A stretch of DNA of 19,361 bases from Flavobacteriales bacterium CG_4_9_14_3_um_filter_32_8 (lineage in GTDB: Bacteria > Bacteroidota > Bacteroidia > Flavobacteriales_E > Vicingaceae). The stretch's first letter is position 1. Every line of letters starts with the position of its first letter. This document shows, piece by piece, positions 1 to 8,751 of the stretch. The notes beneath the pieces are model-generated. The model searched no databases. It worked only from the letters and a program-made list of their open reading frames with translations, and had not been told where the DNA came from. Made by a program: the position numbers and the translations under genes. The stretch is from the NCBI GenBank assembly GCA_002790175.1, contig PFUQ01000186.1, positions 1 through 19,361 of the forward strand, given 5' to 3'.

Positions 1-1
1 C

Positions 2-304
2 AATTACAATTCGATTGGACTCCGAACGATAGTGCCTTTTGGTTTGATACTTAATGAATTGCTTTCTAATTCTTTTAAATATGCATTTAACAATCAAAGA
101 GGTAGTATAAATATTGAGATAAATGCCCTTGATAAAAGTGAATTTGAGCTAAAATATAGCGACAGTGGAATCTGGAAAAAAGCTAGCGAAAATAAATTAC
201 ATTTTGGATTAGAGTTAATAGAAACTCTTACCGAACAATTAGAAGGCTCTTGCATTAGGAAAAATTCTAATTATAGTTTTAAATTTAAAAATTTAGACAT
301 CTAA
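2..304 (+). CDS. Sensor histidine kinase, C-terminal ATPase end (5' truncated by window)
   Basis: The reading frame is open to the left edge, so the GTG at 32 is probably internal and this is the end of a larger protein. The motif 'LNELLSNSFKYAF' is the N-box of a HATPase_c domain of the HisKA_2/HWE-like kinase class common in Bacteroidota, and 'FGLELIETLTEQLEG' matches the G2/C-terminal helix region. The G1 box, normally D-x-G-x-G, reads D-S-G-I-W, so its second glycine is lost and ATP binding may be weakened. The sensor and phospho-acceptor parts lie outside the window. It ends 11 bp before the formate dehydrogenase gene on the same strand, so co-transcription is likely. Its substrate is unknown; such kinases often act on separate response regulators. 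Confidence 0.8.
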   Translation, partial: NYNSIGLRTIVPFGLILNELLSNSFKYAFNNQRGSINIEINALDKSEFELKYSDSGIWKKASENKLHFGLELIETLTEQLEGSCIRKNSNYSFKFKNLDI

Positions 305-315
305 TTTCGTATCTT

Positions 316-3045
316 ATGAAAACAGCCTACATCAACAACCAAGCACACGAGTTTAAGGATGGCGAAACTATTCTGAATTTTGTAAAAAGGATTGAAGGAG
401 AAAAAGCAATTCCTACCCTTTGTGATGCAAAAAATTTAGAACCATTTGGTTCTTGTCGTGTTTGTAGTGTTGATGTTGCTTTAGAAAAAAATGGGAAAAC
501 AAAAGCAATTGCTTCTTGCCATACGCCAGTAATGGAAGGAACTTACATTTTTCCTGAATCCGAGAACATACAAAAGCTTCGAAAAAATATCATCGAGTTA
601 GTATTAACCGACCATCCTTTAACCTGTTTAACCTGCGAAGTCAACGGAAATTGCGAATTGCAAGATGTTGCTGCAAGGGTTGGAATCACTGAGGTAAGAT
701 ACCCATCTGGAGCAAATCATTTAGACCGCAACAAAGATGCTTCTCATCCTTATATGCGTTCAGAACTTTCTAAATGTATTAACTGTTACCGTTGTGTTCG
801 AGCGTGTGATGAAGTTCAAGGACAGTTTGTGTTGAGTATGACTGGAAGGGGTTTTGATGCACATATTGTAAAAGGAAATGATAGTTCTTTTATGGATTCC
901 GATTGCGTTAGTTGTGGGGCATGTGCACAGGCGTGTCCAACCAATGCCATTTCCGATGTTTTTCAATCAAAATCTATTCAAGCCACAAAAAAAACAAGAA
1001 CCATTTGTACTTATTGTGGGGTTGGTTGTAATTTGGAGGTTGCCACTAAAAACGGAAAAATATTATCTATTCAGGCACCTTACGATGCAGAAGTCAACCA
1101 AGGTCATACTTGTTTAAAAGGTCGCTATGCTTTTAAATTTTACGACCATCCCGAACGATTAAACTCTCCCATGATTAAACGAAATGGTGTGTTTGAAAAA
1201 GTAAGCTGGGACGAAGTTTACCAACACATCACTACTAATTTATCTAAATTCAAAAAAGAATTCGGATCCGATTCTATTGCAGGGATTTCATCTTCAAGAT
1301 GTCCCAACGAAGAAAATTATTTGATGCAAAAGTTCTTTCGGGCAGTTATTCAAACCAATAATATTGATGGTTGTGCAAGGGTTTGCCACTCTCCTACTGC
1401 TTTAGGAATGCAGCGTACTTTTGGAACAGGTGCAGCTACCAATTCCGTGGATGATTTAAAAGATACCAATTGCATTTTGGTAATTGGAGCGAACCCAACT
1501 GATGGACATCCAGTTACAGGAGCTAAATTGAAACAATTTACAATGAAGCAAAAAAATGTTTCTATTGTGATTGACCCAAGAAAAACAGAATTGGCAAAAT
1601 ACGCTACACATCATTTGGCTTTACGTCCTGGAACAAATGTCGCTGTTTTGAACATGATGATGTATTACATCATCAAGGAAGAATTAGTTGACCAAAATTT
1701 TATCGATTTAAGAACAGAAGGGTTTGAAGAATTTAAAACGGAAATGATGAACATTGACTTAGATCAACTAGAATCCATTTCTGGAGTAAGTAGAGAAGCT
1801 GTAAAAGCAGCAGCCATTGCTTATGCTACAGCTCCAAATGCCATGAGTTTTCATGGTTTGGGAGTTACAGAACATAGTCAAGGAACATTTGCGGTTATGC
1901 AAATTGCCGATTTAGCCTTACTAACTGGAAATATTGGAAGACGAGGTGTTGGCGTAAATCCTTTAAGAGGCCAAAACAATGTTCAAGGAAGTGCCGATAT
2001 GGGCGTTCAACCACATCAAGGAGCTGGTTATTTAGATGTTACCAATGATGAAGTGAACAAAAAATACAATCAGTTTTATGGTGTTGATGTTCCTAAAAAT
2101 ATTGGTTACAAAATACCAGAAATGTTTGATGCAGCCATAGCAGGAAAACTAAAAGCCATCTGGATTATTGGGGAAGATGTGGTACAAACAGACCCCAATA
2201 CTCAAAAAGTTATTAAAGCGTTAGAAAATACCGAGCTAGTGATTGTTCAAGAATTATTTATGACGGAAACCGCTAAATATGCTGATGTTATCTTACCAGG
2301 AGCTTCCTTTTTAGAAAAATCGGGAACTTTTACCAATGGCGAAAGAAGAGTGCAAAAAGTTAATCAAGTAGTTGAACCGATAGCAGGATGCAAACCAGAT
2401 GGACAAATAATTGTTGATGTAATGAATCGAATGGGCTACGCTCAACCTGATTATACGCCAGAAGGTGTATTAAAAGAAATTTCACAAATCGTTCCATTTT
2501 TTGCTGGAATTACATGGGATAATTTGGGAAAAAATGGAAAACAATGGCCTGTTGCTTTAGATGGAACAGCTACTAAAATATTACATACCGAAAAATTTAC
2601 CAGAGGGAAAGGAGCTTTTGAGTACAATGCATTTAGAGAAAGTGATGAAATTTTGAAAAATGGAAAAGAATACCCTTACATTTTAACTACCAATAGAGAT
2701 TTGGAACATTACAATTGTGGTGCAATGACTCGAAGAACAGGCAATGTAAAAATAAATACAAAAGATATTTTGTGGATACATCCAATAGATGCCAAAAACA
2801 ATGCTATTGCTGATGGTAATATGGTTTGCTTAGAATCTCCAAGAGGAAAAGTAGATGTAGAAGCGTGGATAACTGAGGACATTAATCCAGGAATATTAAG
2901 CACTACCTTCCATTTTCCAGAAATGATGGTCAATAATGTAACTTCTGATGAACACGATTCTGAAGCCTTATGTCCAGAATATAAAGTGGTTTCGGTGCGA
3001 ATAAGAAAGAGTAAAGGAGAACATAAAGGTTTGACTAAGGTTTAA
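316..3045 (+). CDS. fdhF: NAD-linked type formate dehydrogenase, catalytic alpha subunit (Cys-containing)
   Basis: This is a 909-residue molybdenum (or tungsten) enzyme expected to oxidise formate to CO2 in the cytoplasm. Cys36, 47, 50 and 68 form an N-terminal 2Fe-2S ferredoxin domain. His100/Cys104/Cys107/Cys113 is a NuoG-type cluster site. Cys154/157/160/164 and Cys197/200/203/207 are two 4Fe-4S sites. Cys231/234/238/266 open the molybdopterin domain (about 225-700), followed by a molydop-binding domain (about 780-895). The metal ligand is Cys357 in 'ARVCHSP', where some homologues have selenocysteine; His358 is the usual catalytic neighbour. No signal peptide is present. The full cluster set matches FdsA-type NAD-dependent enzymes, but no NuoE/NuoF-like partner or FdhD chaperone is in the window, so the electron acceptor is uncertain. 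The gene lies 11 bp after the kinase and 18 bp before the TPR phosphatase. Confidence 0.93.
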   Translation: MKTAYINNQAHEFKDGETILNFVKRIEGEKAIPTLCDAKNLEPFGSCRVCSVDVALEKNGKTKAIASCHTPVMEGTYIFPESENIQKLRKNIIELVLTDHPLTCLTCEVNGNCELQDVAARVGITEVRYPSGANHLDRNKDASHPYMRSELSKCINCYRCVRACDEVQGQFVLSMTGRGFDAHIVKGNDSSFMDSDCVSCGACAQACPTNAISDVFQSKSIQATKKTRTICTYCGVGCNLEVATKNGKILSIQAPYDAEVNQGHTCLKGRYAFKFYDHPERLNSPMIKRNGVFEKVSWDEVYQHITTNLSKFKKEFGSDSIAGISSSRCPNEENYLMQKFFRAVIQTNNIDGCARVCHSPTALGMQRTFGTGAATNSVDDLKDTNCILVIGANPTDGHPVTGAKLKQFTMKQKNVSIVIDPRKTELAKYATHHLALRPGTNVAVLNMMMYYIIKEELVDQNFIDLRTEGFEEFKTEMMNIDLDQLESISGVSREAVKAAAIAYATAPNAMSFHGLGVTEHSQGTFAVMQIADLALLTGNIGRRGVGVNPLRGQNNVQGSADMGVQPHQGAGYLDVTNDEVNKKYNQFYGVDVPKNIGYKIPEMFDAAIAGKLKAIWIIGEDVVQTDPNTQKVIKALENTELVIVQELFMTETAKYADVILPGASFLEKSGTFTNGERRVQKVNQVVEPIAGCKPDGQIIVDVMNRMGYAQPDYTPEGVLKEISQIVPFFAGITWDNLGKNGKQWPVALDGTATKILHTEKFTRGKGAFEYNAFRESDEILKNGKEYPYILTTNRDLEHYNCGAMTRRTGNVKINTKDILWIHPIDAKNNAIADGNMVCLESPRGKVDVEAWITEDINPGILSTTFHFPEMMVNNVTSDEHDSEALCPEYKVVSVRIRKSKGEHKGLTKV

Positions 3046-3063
3046 AAAATAGAAAAAGAACAA

Positions 3064-5424
3064 TTGAAGAAAATAATATATATCTCTTTTTTTATAGTCG
3101 CTGTATGTTTCTCAAAACAAACTATAGCTCAAGAAAATCTTGATAGTTTAAGAAAAATTTGTATCGCATCTAATCAACCTGATACTTCTCGTGTTATTGC
3201 CTATCTACAAATTGCATCACAAATTTATCATTCAAAAATAGATAGTGGTTTTTATTATGCCAATAAAACCTTTGTTCTATTAAATTCAAATAAAACTCTT
3301 AAAGGTATCTCAGTAGAAAAAAAACAACTCTTAAAAGCAGATGTTTATAATCTTTTGGGTGAAATGTTTTATTATAAGGGTGTTATGGATTCTGCCATAT
3401 TTTACAATACAAATGCGAACAAAATTTATGATAACTATAAATCAGAAAAGAAACTAGCACAATCGCTGGTTACTTTAGGAGCTATTTATGATTATCAGGC
3501 TAAAAATAAAGAAGCGTTAGATAATTATAAAAAAGCTCAACAGATTTTTGAAAAACTAAATGATACCAATGGCGTTGCTTATGCTCTGAATAATTTAGGA
3601 ATTTTATATTATTCTCAAGGTGATAGTGCTATTGGTTTAGCCTATTTAGAAAAATGCATGGCTCTTCATCTGAAAAAGGGAAATAATGAAGAATTGATTT
3701 GGACAATAAACAGTATAGGTAATATTTATGTCAATAAAAAAAATTATAAAAAAGCACTAGAATTATATCAGCAAGCATTACTAATTGATAAAAAAATCGA
3801 AAGTAAATCAGGACTGGCTTATACTTTTAAAAATTTAGGTAATTATTATTTAAAACTAAATATACTGGACTCCGCATTGTATTATCATCAAAAAGATTTA
3901 GCATTATACACACAGCTAAAAGGAGAATCTGGCATTGCACTTTCAAACACCAATATTGGTAGAGTTTATTTTGAAAAAGGTGATTACCAACAAGCAAAAC
4001 TTTATGGTGAAACAGCTTATTCCATCACTAAGAACTTAAACCTTACCACTAGAACTTTTGAAGTAGCAGAGCTACTGAAAGATGTATATAATAAAACTTC
4101 GGAGTATAAAAAAGCATTGTATTTTACTAATTTATGGGTACAATTAAAAGACAGTATGCGAAATGCTGAAACCGAAAGAGCGTCATTACGACAACGAATG
4201 CAATACGAGTACAATCAGAAAGAACTATTAGCAGACGAAAAACACAAACAAGAACTTCAATTAGCCAACGAAAAGGAGCAAAAGCAAAAAATAGTAACCT
4301 ACTCCATTGGAACTGGATTAGGTTTAGTTGGAATCTTTCTGTTTTTTGTAGTTAACCGCTTGCAAGTAACTAGTAAGCAAAAGAAAGTGATTGAGAAACA
4401 AAAAAATGAAGTAGAAGAAGCCCATCATTTACTTGGTGAAAAACACAAAGAAATTACCGACAGCATTAATTATGCAGAACGTATACAACGCAGCTTCTTA
4501 GCCACCACCGAAATGTTAGATAAATACCTAAATCCAAGGCACGTCATTGCGAGTCCTTCAGCTGACGGACGAAGCAATGTAAAGAATGAGCAGATTGCTT
4601 CACTCCCTTCGGTCGTTCGCAATGACGAAAGCAATTATTTTGTGTTTTTCCGACCTAAAGATGTGGTCAGTGGAGATTTTTACTGGGCAGGAGAATTAAG
4701 CAATGGCAACTTTGCTCTTTCTGTTGCCGATAGTACTGGTCATGGAGTGCCTGGTGCAATTATGAGTATTTTAAACATTTCGAGTTTAGAAAAATCTATA
4801 GAAAAAGAAACTGAAGCAGATAAAATTTTAAACCAAACTAGAAAAATTATCATTGAACGGTTAAAAAAAGATGGCAGCTTAGAAGGTGGTAAAGATGGCA
4901 TGGATTGCAGTTTGTTGGTTTTTAATCAAGAAAAAACACAACTTTCGTTTGCAGCGGCAAATAATCCTGTTTTTATTGTTCGTCCTACCGTTCTTGCGAA
5001 AGAAACGAAGCAATCTCATTCTAATGAGCAGATTGCTTCACTCCCTACGGTCGTTCGCAATGACGATAACCTCAAACTTCAAACCCTAGATTCGCCAGTG
5101 GTCGGACAGGCTTTTGAACTCTTAGAGTTTAAACCCGATAAAATGCCTGTTGGTAAACACGATAAAGATTGCGAATCATTCACTTTACGTTCTACCCTTC
5201 TTCAAAAAGGAGATGTTATTTACACACTTACCGATGGGTTTCCCGACCAGTTTGGAGGTAGTAAAGGAAAAAAGTTTATGATTAAAAATTTAAAAGAATT
5301 ATTATTGCAAATAGCTCATTTACCCATGCCTGAACAAGAACAAAAACTAGCAGAAGAATTTGATAACTGGAAAGGCAGTTTGGAACAGGTTGATGATGTT
5401 TGCATCATAGGTGTTAGAATTTAA
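3064..5424 (+). CDS. TPR-sensor SpoIIE/PP2C-type serine phosphatase with two in-frame palindromic-repeat insertions
   Basis: The TTG at 3064 is chosen because it starts a clear signal peptide ending in 'TIAQ' and no ATG lies nearby. The 786-residue product has about seven or eight TPR units (about 40-350), a coiled coil, one membrane helix (about 412-432), a second coiled coil with 'ITDSINYAERIQ', then a SpoIIE/PP2C domain. Metal-site aspartates are visible in GDFYW (about 536), D556 of 'DSTGHGVPGA', D611/D614 of 'KDGMD', D724 of 'TDGFPDQFGG' and D777/D778 near the C terminus, so catalysis looks intact. The sensor should be periplasmic and the phosphatase cytoplasmic. Unlike its two paralogues here, the phosphatase domain carries extra segments at about residues 493-522 and 642-668, encoded by palindromic repeats. 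The substrate, perhaps an anti-sigma antagonist, is not in the window. Confidence 0.9.
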   Translation: MKKIIYISFFIVAVCFSKQTIAQENLDSLRKICIASNQPDTSRVIAYLQIASQIYHSKIDSGFYYANKTFVLLNSNKTLKGISVEKKQLLKADVYNLLGEMFYYKGVMDSAIFYNTNANKIYDNYKSEKKLAQSLVTLGAIYDYQAKNKEALDNYKKAQQIFEKLNDTNGVAYALNNLGILYYSQGDSAIGLAYLEKCMALHLKKGNNEELIWTINSIGNIYVNKKNYKKALELYQQALLIDKKIESKSGLAYTFKNLGNYYLKLNILDSALYYHQKDLALYTQLKGESGIALSNTNIGRVYFEKGDYQQAKLYGETAYSITKNLNLTTRTFEVAELLKDVYNKTSEYKKALYFTNLWVQLKDSMRNAETERASLRQRMQYEYNQKELLADEKHKQELQLANEKEQKQKIVTYSIGTGLGLVGIFLFFVVNRLQVTSKQKKVIEKQKNEVEEAHHLLGEKHKEITDSINYAERIQRSFLATTEMLDKYLNPRHVIASPSADGRSNVKNEQIASLPSVVRNDESNYFVFFRPKDVVSGDFYWAGELSNGNFALSVADSTGHGVPGAIMSILNISSLEKSIEKETEADKILNQTRKIIIERLKKDGSLEGGKDGMDCSLLVFNQEKTQLSFAAANNPVFIVRPTVLAKETKQSHSNEQIASLPTVVRNDDNLKLQTLDSPVVGQAFELLEFKPDKMPVGKHDKDCESFTLRSTLLQKGDVIYTLTDGFPDQFGGSKGKKFMIKNLKELLLQIAHLPMPEQEQKLAEEFDNWKGSLEQVDDVCIIGVRI
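4542..4627 (+). repeat. REP-like palindromic element, copy A, inside a coding sequence
   Basis: This 86-bp element has outer ends CGTCATTGCG (from 4542) and CGCAATGACG (4618-4627). An inner stem is formed by GAAGCAAT (4571-4578) and ATTGCTTC (4594-4601). It lies in frame in the TPR phosphatase gene and encodes residues about 493-522, including 'NEQIASLPSVVRND'. The last 44 bases (4585-4628) match copy B with one mismatch. Paralogues at 5480 and 17021 go from 'KYLP' or 'GYIP' straight to the 'F-Y-x-P-K-D' strand here, so this is an insertion. Confidence 0.85.
4989..5065 (+). repeat. REP-like palindromic element, copy B, inside a coding sequence
   Basis: This 77-bp element has a slightly decayed left end (CGTTCTTGCG, 4989-4998) and an intact right end CGCAATGACG (5056-5065). 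Its inner stem is perfect over 10 bp: GAAGCAATCT (5007-5016) against AGATTGCTTC (5030-5039). It encodes residues about 642-668, including 'NEQIASLPTVVRND'. It sits between 'NNPVFIVR' and 'LLEFKPDKMPVGK', where the paralogues have only a short hairpin. It differs from copy A by 9 bp in length and is read in the same phase. Confidence 0.85.
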
Positions 5425-5479
5425 ACTAAATTTAACGAATGAAAATATCTATCCTATTTTTATTGAGCTGAAGCTAAAA

Positions 5480-8400
5480 ATGAGAAATCTAATTTTATAT
5501 TGTTTATTATTATTTGATTTGGTGGTTGCTCAAGGTCAAAATCAGCGATTTAAAACCTTTTCAATTAAAGACGGATTAAGCCAAAGCACTATCAATTGTA
5601 TTATTCAAGACCGAAAAGGGTTGATTTGGTTAGGGACACAAGATGGATTAAATAAATATGATGGTTATGAATTTTCTCATTACAAAAAACAAGCTGCCGA
5701 TTCAAATAGTATTCCTGATAATAATATCCAATCGCTTTATGAAGACTCTAAAGGAAATATTTGGATAGGAACTTATGGTAGTGGTGTTGCAATTTATAAT
5801 CCAATAACTAACCAGTTTAAACGCATCAATTCATCAAATTCGAAACTTACTAATGATATCATCATGTGTTTTAAGGAGTTTAACAACATCATGTATATTG
5901 GTACTAAAAGAGGTGGTTTAAATAGTTATAATTACGAAAAAGACATCATCTCTCCAATTGAAATTGAAAATTATTCGTTGATAGATATTCGTGATATTGA
6001 TGTTTTTAACAATACCATTTATACTGCTACAAGTATGGGGGGAGTTCATATACTAGAAAAAAATATTTGGGTAAAAATATTAGATACCGTTCAAATTCAA
6101 GTCATAAAACCTATTGGAAATCAAATTTGGTTAGGAGGAAGTAACGGTGAATTGTTTTACAAAGAAAATAGCCGTTATAAATTTAATACCATAAAACTAG
6201 AAGCCTTAAATAGTGCAGGAATTTGGGGTATTTCGCCAGATAATTCAGGTAACTTATGGATTGGAACATTTGGTGCTGGACTTTATAAAGTAAATCGAAA
6301 AAATCCTGAAATAGTTAACAGATTCACCAATAATAAAACCGATATCAATTCAATAAGTCATGATGTAATTCTATCGTTATTTAACGATAAAGATGATGGT
6401 ATATGGATAGGTACACTTGGCGGTGGGGTAAATTATTTCGAACCCAATAATCAAAATTTCAAGCATTATAATGACAATAATGGATTGACCAATAATGTAG
6501 TGATGTCATTTTTATTGGATAAAAACAAATTATACATTGGCACTTATGGCGGAGGGTTAAGTGTATTAGATTTAAAAACCAACACATTTTCAGTAATTAA
6601 AGAAATAGATGCTAAAATTATTAGAACAATTTATAAAGACGATGAAGGTATCATTTGGTTAGGAACCTATGGAAATGGATTGGTAAGATATAATCCGAAA
6701 GACAATTCGATAAAGCAAGTGTTAAAAAATATAGTAACTGATGTGTGGTGTATTACCAAAGGCAACCACAACAATCTTTGGTTGGGAACTTGGGAGAAAG
6801 GATTGATAAAATTTAATAAGCAAGACAACACTTTTAAGCAATTTGTAAGAAAGGAGAATAGTAATTCGATTAGTGAAAATACTGTTTTAAGCGTTGCTCG
6901 AACAAAGGATGGAAATTTATGGATTGGAACCTATGGCAGCGGATTAAACTATTTTAATCCAACAACTGAAAAATTTAAAGCCATTGGATTTGATGGAAAA
7001 AGTAAACATGAAACGAACAACAAAAAAATAAGAAGTATCTATATTGATAAAAATGATGATTTATGGATTGGAACAGATGGTGGAGGATTGAATTATTACA
7101 ATCACAAAAAAGCTGAATTTAAATACATTACTACCGAAAACAAGTTGCCCAACAATGTGGTTTATGGAGTTATTGAAGATGATGAAAATAACATTTGGAT
7201 TTCTACAAATTATGGACTAAGTAAATATGGAATAAAAAATAAATCTATTTCAAATTTTGATTATGATGATGGCTTACAAAATAATGAATTTAATCAAGGG
7301 GCATTGTATTTTAAAGAAGGTAAAGTATATGCTGGAGGAATCAACGGATTTAACATTTTTAATCCCAAAAAAATTGAATTAATCTCTAAAAACACACCAA
7401 CAATTATCACTTCAATGAAAGTAATGGGAAAAGAATACAACCCTCCTATTCGATATTTAGACCGCATAAAATTACATTATTCAACCAACTTTCTTTCCTT
7501 TCAATTTTCATTTTTAGATTATTCTGGCAAAAAAGTTTATCGATGTAAATTAGAAGGATTAGATAAAGATTGGGTTTATCTCGACGATAGGAATTATATT
7601 AATTATACCAATCTTCCCTCAGGAAATTACATCTTAAAATATCAAGGAAAACGTTTAGGCGAATGGAATAATGAATATGCAACATTGTCGATTGTCATTC
7701 CACCACCCTTCTGGGAGACTATATGGTTTTATACGGCATCAGTTTTAACGGTTTTAATTGCTCTTTATTTATTTTATGTTTTTAAACAAAAAAGTTTAAG
7801 GCGAAAAAATGTTGAATTAGAAATGCAAGTTAAAAAAAGAACTCAAGAAATTCAACACAAAAACATAAAACTCGAAGAACAAAAAAGAGAAGTAGAAATT
7901 CAGAAAGAACTAGTAGAAATAAAGCATGAAGAAATACAAGCATCCATCACCTATGCAAAAAGAATACAAAGAGCCATACTCCCTTCGCCTAAAACAGTAA
8001 AAAAATACTTACCAGAAAGTTTTATTTTTTACAAACCCAAAGACATTGTTGCTGGTGATTTTTATTGGATGGAAAAAAAAGATGAAAAAATTATATTTGC
8101 AGCTTGCGATTGTACCGGACATGGAGTGCCAGGAGCCATGATAAGTGTTGTCTGTAACAATGCATTGAATCGTTCTGTTAGAGAATATGGATTAACAGAT
8201 CCTGGCGAAATATTAAACAAAACCAGAGAAATTGTTGTTCAAGAATTCGAAAAAAGTGAAGAAGATGTAAAGGATGGAATGGATATTTCACTTTGCAATT
8301 TAACATTGAATACTCCACTTGATGGAGGTGAGAATGTTGCTACATTAAAATACGCTGGAGCTAATAACCCTTTATGGATTATCAGAAATGGAGAAATAAT

Positions 8401-8698
8401 CATTACAAGAGCTAATAAACAACCTATTGGAAGGTTTAGAAGCTCTGATCCTTTCACTACTCATCAATTTGAATTACAAAAAAATGATGCCATTTATATT
8501 TTTTCAGATGGTTATGCCGATCAGTTTGGTGGTGAAAAAGGGAAAAAATTTAAAGCCAAAGCATTTATTGAGCTTTTATTAAGTATTCAAAACAAAACCA
8601 TGGAAGAGCAAAAAAATAGTTTAGAAATGAACTTTGAAAGCTGGAGGGGTGAACTTGAACAAGTGGACGATATTTTGGTTGTTGGAGTAAAGATTTGA
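5480..8698 (+). CDS. Two-component-propeller (Reg_prop x14, Y_Y_Y) sensor fused to SpoIIE/PP2C phosphatase
   Basis: The ATG at 5480 is preferred to the upstream in-frame ATG at 5411, because 5480 begins a signal peptide ending in 'VVAQGQ' and 5411 would overlap the previous gene. The product is 1072 residues. Fourteen blade motifs of the type 'LWIGTxGxGLxxYN' can be counted from about residue 45 to 640, enough for two seven-bladed propellers. A Y_Y_Y domain follows (about 655-740), then one membrane helix (about 748-770), a coiled coil, 'SITYAKRIQ', and a PP2C domain. Its metal-site residues are present: D877 in 'DCTGHGVPGAM', D932/D935 in 'KDGMD', D1010 in 'SDGYADQFGG', and D1063/D1064. In this phylum such sensors usually bind polysaccharide fragments and drive a histidine kinase; here the output is a phosphatase. 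The ligand is unknown. Confidence 0.9.
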   Translation: MRNLILYCLLLFDLVVAQGQNQRFKTFSIKDGLSQSTINCIIQDRKGLIWLGTQDGLNKYDGYEFSHYKKQAADSNSIPDNNIQSLYEDSKGNIWIGTYGSGVAIYNPITNQFKRINSSNSKLTNDIIMCFKEFNNIMYIGTKRGGLNSYNYEKDIISPIEIENYSLIDIRDIDVFNNTIYTATSMGGVHILEKNIWVKILDTVQIQVIKPIGNQIWLGGSNGELFYKENSRYKFNTIKLEALNSAGIWGISPDNSGNLWIGTFGAGLYKVNRKNPEIVNRFTNNKTDINSISHDVILSLFNDKDDGIWIGTLGGGVNYFEPNNQNFKHYNDNNGLTNNVVMSFLLDKNKLYIGTYGGGLSVLDLKTNTFSVIKEIDAKIIRTIYKDDEGIIWLGTYGNGLVRYNPKDNSIKQVLKNIVTDVWCITKGNHNNLWLGTWEKGLIKFNKQDNTFKQFVRKENSNSISENTVLSVARTKDGNLWIGTYGSGLNYFNPTTEKFKAIGFDGKSKHETNNKKIRSIYIDKNDDLWIGTDGGGLNYYNHKKAEFKYITTENKLPNNVVYGVIEDDENNIWISTNYGLSKYGIKNKSISNFDYDDGLQNNEFNQGALYFKEGKVYAGGINGFNIFNPKKIELISKNTPTIITSMKVMGKEYNPPIRYLDRIKLHYSTNFLSFQFSFLDYSGKKVYRCKLEGLDKDWVYLDDRNYINYTNLPSGNYILKYQGKRLGEWNNEYATLSIVIPPPFWETIWFYTASVLTVLIALYLFYVFKQKSLRRKNVELEMQVKKRTQEIQHKNIKLEEQKREVEIQKELVEIKHEEIQASITYAKRIQRAILPSPKTVKKYLPESFIFYKPKDIVAGDFYWMEKKDEKIIFAACDCTGHGVPGAMISVVCNNALNRSVREYGLTDPGEILNKTREIVVQEFEKSEEDVKDGMDISLCNLTLNTPLDGGENVATLKYAGANNPLWIIRNGEIIITRANKQPIGRFRSSDPFTTHQFELQKNDAIYIFSDGYADQFGGEKGKKFKAKAFIELLLSIQNKTMEEQKNSLEMNFESWRGELEQVDDILVVGVKI

Positions 8699-8739
8699 GT
8701 CTATTAAAAACTAATTTTCCATAATTTTTTATATTACGC

Positions 8740-8747
8740 TAAATTTG
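8740..8747 (+). promoter_or_regulatory. Possible -7 promoter box for the protease gene
   Basis: TAAATTTG matches the Bacteroidota -7 consensus TAnnTTTG exactly. It ends only 4 bases before the ATG at 8752, so transcription would start at or beside the start codon and the mRNA would be nearly leaderless. No clear TTG -33 box is seen at the expected distance, so this is tentative. Confidence 0.35.
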
Positions 8748-8751
8748 TCTG

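Noticed and set aside
4017..5065. Reading the phosphatase at 3064 as a pseudogene because of its repeats
   Set aside because: The frame is uninterrupted, both inserts keep the phase, and every PP2C metal motif and the C-terminal strand are intact.
5411..5479. Longer N terminus for the propeller phosphatase, starting at ATG 5411
   Set aside because: It overlaps the previous gene by 14 bp and would place about 23 polar residues before an obvious signal peptide. The ATG at 5480 starts directly at that peptide.
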